The notes under the pieces are model-generated. The model did not search any database, was not told where the DNA came from, and worked only from the letters and a program-made list of their open reading frames with translations. Positions 1 to 4,073 of a stretch of DNA of 6,075 nt are shown here, one piece after another. The position numbers were made by a program, and so were the translations under genes. Numbering within the stretch: position 1 is the stretch's first letter; each line of letters opens with the position of its first letter. Source of the stretch: Acidobacteriota bacterium (GTDB taxonomy: Bacteria > Acidobacteriota > Terriglobia > Bryobacterales > Bryobacteraceae); the NCBI GenBank assembly GCA_003223065.1, contig QHXU01000033.1, positions 35,807-41,881 of the forward strand. Direction: 5' to 3'.

Positions 1-526
1 AATCGTGCCCGCCCACGTGCGCAATCAGGAGCGCTCCATCCACCAGCGGAGACATTGCCGTGCCGAACATAGGCGAGGTCGATTTGAATTGTCTCGAAAA
101 CTCTTTGCGCCAGCGGAGTTTTCCCGTTTCGGCGTCGAACGAAGACAGAATGCCGCTGATGCCCAACGTGTACAGCCTGCCGTTGGCATAGAGTGGCGTC
201 GCCTTGGGCCCTTCGCCGTGAGCGGATGCGGCTGGATTCATCTGGTAGGGGGCGGGATATTGCTGGCGCCAGCGCACCGCGCCGTTCGAAGGATCAATCG
301 AGAGGACCGTCTCCTGGCCATCCTGGCGCGCGAATACATAGATGCTTCCGGCGGCGAGAATCGGCGACGAATGGCCCTCGCCGACCGTGACTTTCCATTT
401 GAGGTTGAGCTTTTCTGGCCAGTTTTTTGGCTCTGCAACGAGCACGCCGTCCCGATGTGGTCCGCGCCATCCGGTCCAGTCGGCGGCAATCAGCAGGGCG
501 CAGGCCGGGAGAAGAATAAGTCGCAT
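1..526 (-). CDS. Secreted PQQ-like beta-propeller (BamB/quinoprotein-like) protein, 3' end outside window
   Basis: The frame is open from the ATG at 526-524 to the left edge (175 codons), so only the N-terminal part is present. Residues 1-15 form a short hydrophobic signal peptide (MRLILLPACALLIAA) followed by DWTGWRGPHRDG, an opening common in exported PQQ-like propeller proteins. Two blade motifs of the hydrophobic-D-x-x-x-G-x-x-x-W type are visible: LSIDPSNGAVRW (about 75-86) and SSFDAETGKLRW (about 128-139). Family knowledge: such repeats build an eight-bladed propeller, used either as a PQQ enzyme or as a non-catalytic scaffold. No PQQ ligands can be judged in this fragment, so catalytic activity is unproven. 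The ATG lies 7 bp after the stop of the upstream oxidoreductase gene, which suggests one transcript. Its Shine-Dalgarno is weak (AGAG about 10 bases upstream), so coupled translation is likely. Family is fairly certain; exact function is unknown. Confidence 0.85.
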   Translation of the reverse strand, partial: MRLILLPACALLIAADWTGWRGPHRDGVLVAEPKNWPEKLNLKWKVTVGEGHSSPILAAGSIYVFARQDGQETVLSIDPSNGAVRWRQQYPAPYQMNPAASAHGEGPKATPLYANGRLYTLGISGILSSFDAETGKLRWRKEFSRQFKSTSPMFGTAMSPLVDGALLIAHVGGHD

Positions 527-533
527 TCGAACT

Positions 534-1538
534 TTACTCTACCTTGACCAGGCGCTTGCCGATATTCTCGCCCCGGAACAAGCCGATAAATGCTTTTGGA
601 AGATTCTCGAAACCCTCGATAATGTCTTCGCGATATTTGATTTTGCCGGAGCGGACCCAGCCGGCCATTTCCGCGAGAGCAGGGCCGAAGCGGGCGGCGT
701 AGTCGGTGACCAGGAAGCCTTGGACCTTCGCGCGGGCTATGATCAACTGTCCCAGCAGTCGGGGACCCACCTCAGCTTTGGTGTTGTTGTACTGCGAAAT
801 CTGGCCGCAAATTGAGATGCGCGCGCCAACGGTGAGCAGACCGAATACGGCGTCGGTAAGGGGGCCGCCGACGTTATCGAAGTAGACGTTGATTCCCTTT
901 GGGCAGAGCTCGTTCAGCTTAGCCGAATAATCCGCGGTGGTTTTATAGTTGAAGGCGGCGTCGTAACCGCATTCCCGCAGAATGTAGTCGATCTTATCGT
1001 CGCCGCCCGCAATGCCAACCGTGCGGCAGCCCTTGATTTTGGCGATCTGGCCAACCACGGAACCCACTGCACCGGCGGCTCCGGAGACTACCACCGTTTC
1101 GCCGGGCTTCGGATCACAGACGTCGAGGAGACCGAAATACGCGGTCAGGCCTGTTATGCCAAGCACGCCCAGAGCAGTGGAAACCGGGGCGACTGCCGGG
1201 TCGAGTTTGCGCAAGCCACGCCCATCCGAAACCGCGTACTCCTGCCAGCCCATGTAGATGTCCACGATGTCGCCTGCGGCGAATCCGGGATTTTTCGATT
1301 CGGCGACGCGCGCCACGCCGCCACCCACCATCACTCCGCCGATTTCGAGAGGCGCGGCATAGCTTTTCATACCGCTGATGCGGCCGCGCATGTACGGATC
1401 GACGGACAGATACATGGCGCGCACCAACAGCTCGCCGTCCTTGAGCGAGGGGATTGGCGTTTCGATGAGACGAAAATCGGACTCCTTCGGCATGCCAACG
1501 GGCCGCGAAGCCAGGACGAACTGCCGATTCATTGCCAT
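534..1538 (-). CDS. NAD(P)H-dependent zinc-free medium-chain oxidoreductase, CurA/PTGR1 (leukotriene B4 dehydrogenase-like) family
   Basis: A complete 334-residue protein of the usual family length. Landmarks are the LSVDPYMRGR signature (about 44-53), GITGLTAYFGL (127-137), the nucleotide-binding loop SGAAGAVGSVVGQIAK (152-167), a likely phosphate-contact stretch GIAGGDDK (175-182), and YFDNVGG (219-225) with ISICGQISQYN after it. These place it among the zinc-independent medium-chain reductases that reduce the C=C bond of alpha,beta-unsaturated ketones or aldehydes with NADPH (curcumin reductase CurA, YncB, prostaglandin reductase 1). No structural-zinc Cys cluster is seen. There is no signal peptide, so it should be cytoplasmic. 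I chose the first ATG (1538) because an AAGAGG Shine-Dalgarno sits 10 bases upstream; the second ATG, two codons on, is less well spaced. It is the first gene of a leftward pair with the propeller protein and diverges from the amidohydrolase gene. The substrate is unknown. Confidence 0.93.
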   Translation of the reverse strand: MAMNRQFVLASRPVGMPKESDFRLIETPIPSLKDGELLVRAMYLSVDPYMRGRISGMKSYAAPLEIGGVMVGGGVARVAESKNPGFAAGDIVDIYMGWQEYAVSDGRGLRKLDPAVAPVSTALGVLGITGLTAYFGLLDVCDPKPGETVVVSGAAGAVGSVVGQIAKIKGCRTVGIAGGDDKIDYILRECGYDAAFNYKTTADYSAKLNELCPKGINVYFDNVGGPLTDAVFGLLTVGARISICGQISQYNNTKAEVGPRLLGQLIIARAKVQGFLVTDYAARFGPALAEMAGWVRSGKIKYREDIIEGFENLPKAFIGLFRGENIGKRLVKVE

Positions 1539-1548
1539 ATCGATAAGG

Positions 1549-1554
1549 CCTCTT
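1549..1554 (-). promoter_or_regulatory. Shine-Dalgarno of the CurA-like gene
   Basis: On the minus strand this reads AAGAGG, 10 bases before the ATG at 1538. It favours that ATG over the in-frame ATG two codons later. Confidence 0.5.
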
Positions 1555-1566
1555 GAGGGTCCTTGT

Positions 1567-1586
1567 GCACCGTTCCTGAACCGTTC
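1567..1586. repeat. Tandem operator-like repeat G(C/A)ACCGTTC x2
   Basis: GCACCGTTC (1567-1575) is followed by GAACCGTTC (1578-1586): 8 of 9 bases are identical and the starts are 11 bp apart, about one helical turn. The second copy is itself a perfect small palindrome (GAAC-C-GTTC). Both copies lie between the candidate -35 and -10 of the rightward promoter and beside the candidate -10 of the leftward one. This arrangement suits a regulator binding one face of the DNA, but no regulator gene is present in the window and a repeat this short can occur by chance. Confidence 0.35.
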
Positions 1587-1662
1587 TATTATGCACTAGG
1601 TATTCCAATCTATGTGGATTCGGAAATGCGAGCGGGACTATAGAAAGGGCGTCGATACGGCC

Positions 1663-3120
1663 ATGCCGACGCAGCTGGTGTCGAATGAGGAACTGATTCC
1701 CCGGCGCCAGACCAAGGACCAGAAACAGGTCGAGCACCTGATCCTGGAGATGTCGGCGGAGAAGTCCAAGAAGCTCGGCATGGACCGTCGCAAATTCATG
1801 GCAACCTCGATGGGCCTGGCGACGTGTTTCCTGGCGCAGAACAAAGTTTATGGCCAGGCATACGACGTCGACGAAGCGGAAACGTACGAGGAAGCCGCCA
1901 CGGCAGAGAAGTGGCCGAAGGACGAATACTTTATCATCGATGTCCAGTCGCATTTTACGCACGGATACGTGCTGCCCTTCCGCAACGACGAGTTCATCAA
2001 GAACATGGGGTTCAATTTGAAGAACGACGTCGAGGCGTACAGTTTCAAGAATTACGTCAAGGAGTTGTTCTTCGACAGCGACACAAATATGGTGGTGATC
2101 TCCGGCGTTCCCGGACGAGAGCTGCAGAAGGACGCTAAGACTGGTGAAAAACTTGAAGGGGCTAAACGCGGCGGTGGAATTCTTCCAAGCTGGCTGATGT
2201 CGCAGGCGGGCAAGGAGATTAACGAGCTGGCCGGCTCCGAGCGCGCGCTGTGGCAGGGCAATCTGGCTCCGAACCATTACTGGGACAAGGCCAATAACAA
2301 GCCGGACAAGACAGCCATCCTCGATCAGATGGATCGCGAGCTGAACATGTACGGCATCAGGAGCTGGAAGTGGTACTGCCACGCGGATCCCGGAGCTTCC
2401 GGCGGCGGCTTCCAATTAGACGATGACAACGCCGCCTGGTTCTACGCGGAATCCAGGAAGCGCGGCATGAAGACGTTCAGCGTGCACAAGGGTTATTCGT
2501 ATCAATCGCGCACACTCGGGCACTTGGCGAATCCCAAGGACGTGGAAAAAGCAGCGCTGGAGAATAAGGACCTGACGTTCATCATCTATCATTCGGCGCT
2601 GGAGCACGGCCCTAGTGAGCCGGAGTTCAAGGACCCGAAGTGGTACGACCAGACCACGGGCGATTTCGGGTGGCACAACGTCCTCATGGATATAAAGAAA
2701 CGCCACCCCCAGATGAACAACGTCTACTGCGAAATTGGCAGCTTCTTTAATGTGCTGGCGATTGCGAATCCGATAATGGCCATGCACGGCATGGGAAAGA
2801 ACATCAAATATTACGGTGCGGACCGCGTGCTGTGGGGGACGGACTGTTTGTGGTGGGGCTCGCCGCAGTGGGCGATCGACGCGTTCAAGCGCTTCCAGAT
2901 CTCCGACGAGATTTGCGAGAGATTCGGCTACAAGAAAATCACCAAGGAAGATAAAGAAAAAATCTTCGGGCTGAACGCGGCCAGGATTTACGGCGTGAAA
3001 GTGAAAGACAAGCGTACGCCGCTACCGGCGGACACGCTCGATAAACTGAAGAGCGCATATCTCGACCGTGGCGGGATGCGGAGCAACCAGTTCTACGGTT
3101 GGGTGAGGGCGGACGACTGA
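1663..3120 (+). CDS. Tat-exported metal-dependent amidohydrolase (Amidohydrolase_2, COG2159-like)
   Basis: A 485-residue protein if started at the ATG at 1663. The frame also offers an ATG at 1612 (17 codons earlier). I prefer 1663 because the predicted start MPTQLVSNEE matches what I recall of this family, though its purine-rich AAAGGG is 13 bases away and not decisive. A twin-arginine signal lies unusually far in: DRRKFM at 41-46, followed by a hydrophobic run to about residue 58 and QNKVYGQA, so the enzyme should be folded before export to the periplasm. The TIM-barrel metal site is visible: IDVQSHF (Q95-x-H97) on strand 1, VHKG (H275), YHSALEHG (H310, with H315 close by), and LWGTD (D394) on strand 8; H240 in YCHAD may also contribute. 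The family hydrolyses or decarboxylates small cyclic or aromatic substrates. The first His of the usual HxH is Gln here. It is the first gene of the rightward cluster, with the DUF6526 gene 4 bp downstream. The substrate is unknown. Confidence 0.9.
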   Translation: MPTQLVSNEELIPRRQTKDQKQVEHLILEMSAEKSKKLGMDRRKFMATSMGLATCFLAQNKVYGQAYDVDEAETYEEAATAEKWPKDEYFIIDVQSHFTHGYVLPFRNDEFIKNMGFNLKNDVEAYSFKNYVKELFFDSDTNMVVISGVPGRELQKDAKTGEKLEGAKRGGGILPSWLMSQAGKEINELAGSERALWQGNLAPNHYWDKANNKPDKTAILDQMDRELNMYGIRSWKWYCHADPGASGGGFQLDDDNAAWFYAESRKRGMKTFSVHKGYSYQSRTLGHLANPKDVEKAALENKDLTFIIYHSALEHGPSEPEFKDPKWYDQTTGDFGWHNVLMDIKKRHPQMNNVYCEIGSFFNVLAIANPIMAMHGMGKNIKYYGADRVLWGTDCLWWGSPQWAIDAFKRFQISDEICERFGYKKITKEDKEKIFGLNAARIYGVKVKDKRTPLPADTLDKLKSAYLDRGGMRSNQFYGWVRADD

Positions 3121-3124
3121 TCCT

Positions 3125-3559
3125 ATGGCCGAGAAAGCACAGTCTTATCAGCATCACGTCCGGAACGATCCGGCGTTCCATCAATTCTTGGTGCCGGTCG
3201 GCGCGATCATGCTGATTGGGTCGATTGTCGACCTGGTTCGCCATTTCGGCTGGTCGAGTGGCTGGCATGTGTTGGCCGTGATATGGGCGATCGTCGCGAT
3301 GTTCAAGATCCGGCTGTACGCGCTGAAGGTTCAGGACCGCGTGATCCGGCTGGAGGAGCGTTTGCGATTGCAAAGCGTCCTGCCGGACCGGCTGAAAGGT
3401 CACATAGGCGAGCTGAATGAAGACCAGCTCATCGCGCTACGCTTCGCATCGGACGGCGAGCTGCCGGGGCTGGTCGAAAAGACGCTGGCCGGGAAACTGG
3501 GCCGCAAGCAGATCAAGCAGGCGATCCTGCACTGGCGGCCGGATTACTGGCGCGTGTGA
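3125..3559 (+). CDS. DUF6526 family two-helix membrane protein
   Basis: A 144-residue protein that I recognise as DUF6526, a family without a known function. After a short polar N-terminus (AQSYQHHVRNDPAFHQF) there are two likely membrane helices, about 21-38 (FLVPVGAIMLIGSIVDLV) and 48-65 (HVLAVIWAIVAMFKIRLY), separated by a short loop. A charged cytosolic-type C-terminal half follows. It contains QDRVIRLEERLRLQ (70-83), IALRFASDGELPGLVEK, and an ending HWRPDYWRV typical of the family. The helix-loop-helix with both ends on the same side is my inference from charge distribution. The ATG lies 4 bp after the amidohydrolase stop, with only a distant GAGG (17 bases away), so translation probably depends on coupling. 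Its 3' end overlaps the next gene. Its place inside an oxidoreductase operon suggests a membrane role there, but that is guilt by association. Confidence 0.88.
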   Translation: MAEKAQSYQHHVRNDPAFHQFLVPVGAIMLIGSIVDLVRHFGWSSGWHVLAVIWAIVAMFKIRLYALKVQDRVIRLEERLRLQSVLPDRLKGHIGELNEDQLIALRFASDGELPGLVEKTLAGKLGRKQIKQAILHWRPDYWRV

Positions 3560-4071
3560 AACGGCGGGCCTGGATTCAAGCGTTAGTCGCGCAGTGGGCT
3601 TTTGTCCGCGGCTGGGCACAGGCAGTGACGTTTCCCGGCAACCGCGCGGCCGCGCTGCGTGCGCTTGCCGCCGTGGTTCTGCCGTCGACGTTCGGGCGCG
3701 AGTATACGGACCGCATCGCCGATCGATTCGCTGAGTGGGTGCGTGGATATCGTGCCGGCGCCGATATGGAACACGGGTACGGATTCCCGCGCGTGCGCTC
3801 GGAACCCCCGTCGGCGGTCGCGAAATACATCGAACAGCTGGACGCCCTGGGAGAGCACGCGAGCAGAGACGCCGTGGAACGAATACTCGCCGATGCGAAG
3901 ATCACCGCGCTCCCCCAATCGCCGAATGGAGCCCACATTATCACGGACTTGATGAGCTTTTATTTCCACTCGAGCGAAGCCAACGATCTGTGCTATCAGG
4001 CGCAGATCCAGCGCGACACTTGCCGCGGCCTGGTGGGCTCGGGCGAACCGCCGGCGCCGCTTGCGAGGTAA
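3556..4071 (+). CDS. Gluconate 2-dehydrogenase subunit 3-like protein (GMC small subunit)
   Basis: A 171-residue protein starting with GTG that overlaps the previous stop as GTGA (3556-3559), a classic translational-coupling arrangement; no Shine-Dalgarno is seen. Residues 1-23 look like an export signal: KRRAWIQ (2-8) resembles a twin-arginine motif, a moderately hydrophobic stretch follows, and WAQA (20-23) gives a plausible cleavage site. The signal is weak because an Arg (18) interrupts the hydrophobic part. The mature part opens with LRALAAVVLPSTFG, the usual start of subunit-3 proteins, and ends with SFYFHSSEANDLCYQAQ and RDTCRGLVG, a C-terminal pattern I associate with this family, including Cys146 and Cys156. 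In characterised FAD gluconate, glucose and related dehydrogenases the small subunit stabilises the GMC catalytic subunit and carries it across the membrane by Tat. The GMC gene 2 bp downstream fits that role exactly. Confidence 0.85.
   Translation: MKRRAWIQALVAQWAFVRGWAQAVTFPGNRAAALRALAAVVLPSTFGREYTDRIADRFAEWVRGYRAGADMEHGYGFPRVRSEPPSAVAKYIEQLDALGEHASRDAVERILADAKITALPQSPNGAHIITDLMSFYFHSSEANDLCYQAQIQRDTCRGLVGSGEPPAPLAR
4065..4068 (+). promoter_or_regulatory. Shine-Dalgarno of the GMC fusion gene
   Basis: GAGG ends 5 bases before GTG 4074, overlapping the last codons of the subunit-3 gene. This ideal spacing settles the choice of GTG 4074, since no ATG lies near the start of the Rossmann motif. 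Confidence 0.65.
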
Positions 4072-4073
4072 GC

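Larger units (their letters stand above)
1539..1662. promoter_or_regulatory. Divergent control region between the two operons
   Basis: This is the only sizeable non-coding stretch in the window, lying between the leftward CurA-like gene and the rightward amidohydrolase gene. On the plus strand a possible sigma70-type promoter has TATTAT (1587-1592, five of six matches to TATAAT) and a poor -35 candidate TTGTGC (1563-1568), spaced by 18 bp. On the minus strand CATAAT (1593-1588) overlaps it almost exactly and could be the -10 of the CurA-like gene, but no good minus-strand -35 is visible. If both are used, the two promoters share the same few bases and would be controlled together. A second A/T-rich spot at 1639-1644 (TATAGA) lacks a -35. 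The existence of a divergent regulatory region is well supported by gene layout; the exact boxes are guesses. Confidence 0.45.

Noticed and set aside
491..526. Lipoprotein lipobox (LPAC) in the left propeller protein
   Set aside because: The Cys is at residue 9, too close to the start for a normal lipoprotein signal, and hydrophobic residues continue after it.
527..533. Terminator or promoter between the two minus-strand genes
   Set aside because: The gap is only 7 bp, with no room for a hairpin or promoter.
5..815. Plus-strand open frames over the left end
   Set aside because: They are antisense to the propeller protein and the CurA-like gene, both identified by clear motifs.
1612..1662. 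Earlier ATG start (1612) for the amidohydrolase
   Set aside because: It adds 17 residues (MWIRKCERDYRKGVDTA) that do not fit the family start as I recall it, and its only Shine-Dalgarno-like AGG is weak; still possible.
1114..2415. A 433-codon open frame on the minus strand
   Set aside because: It overlaps the amidohydrolase and the CurA-like gene in other frames; its sequence is low-complexity and rich in Arg, His and Leu with no family motifs. It is a shadow of high-GC coding DNA.
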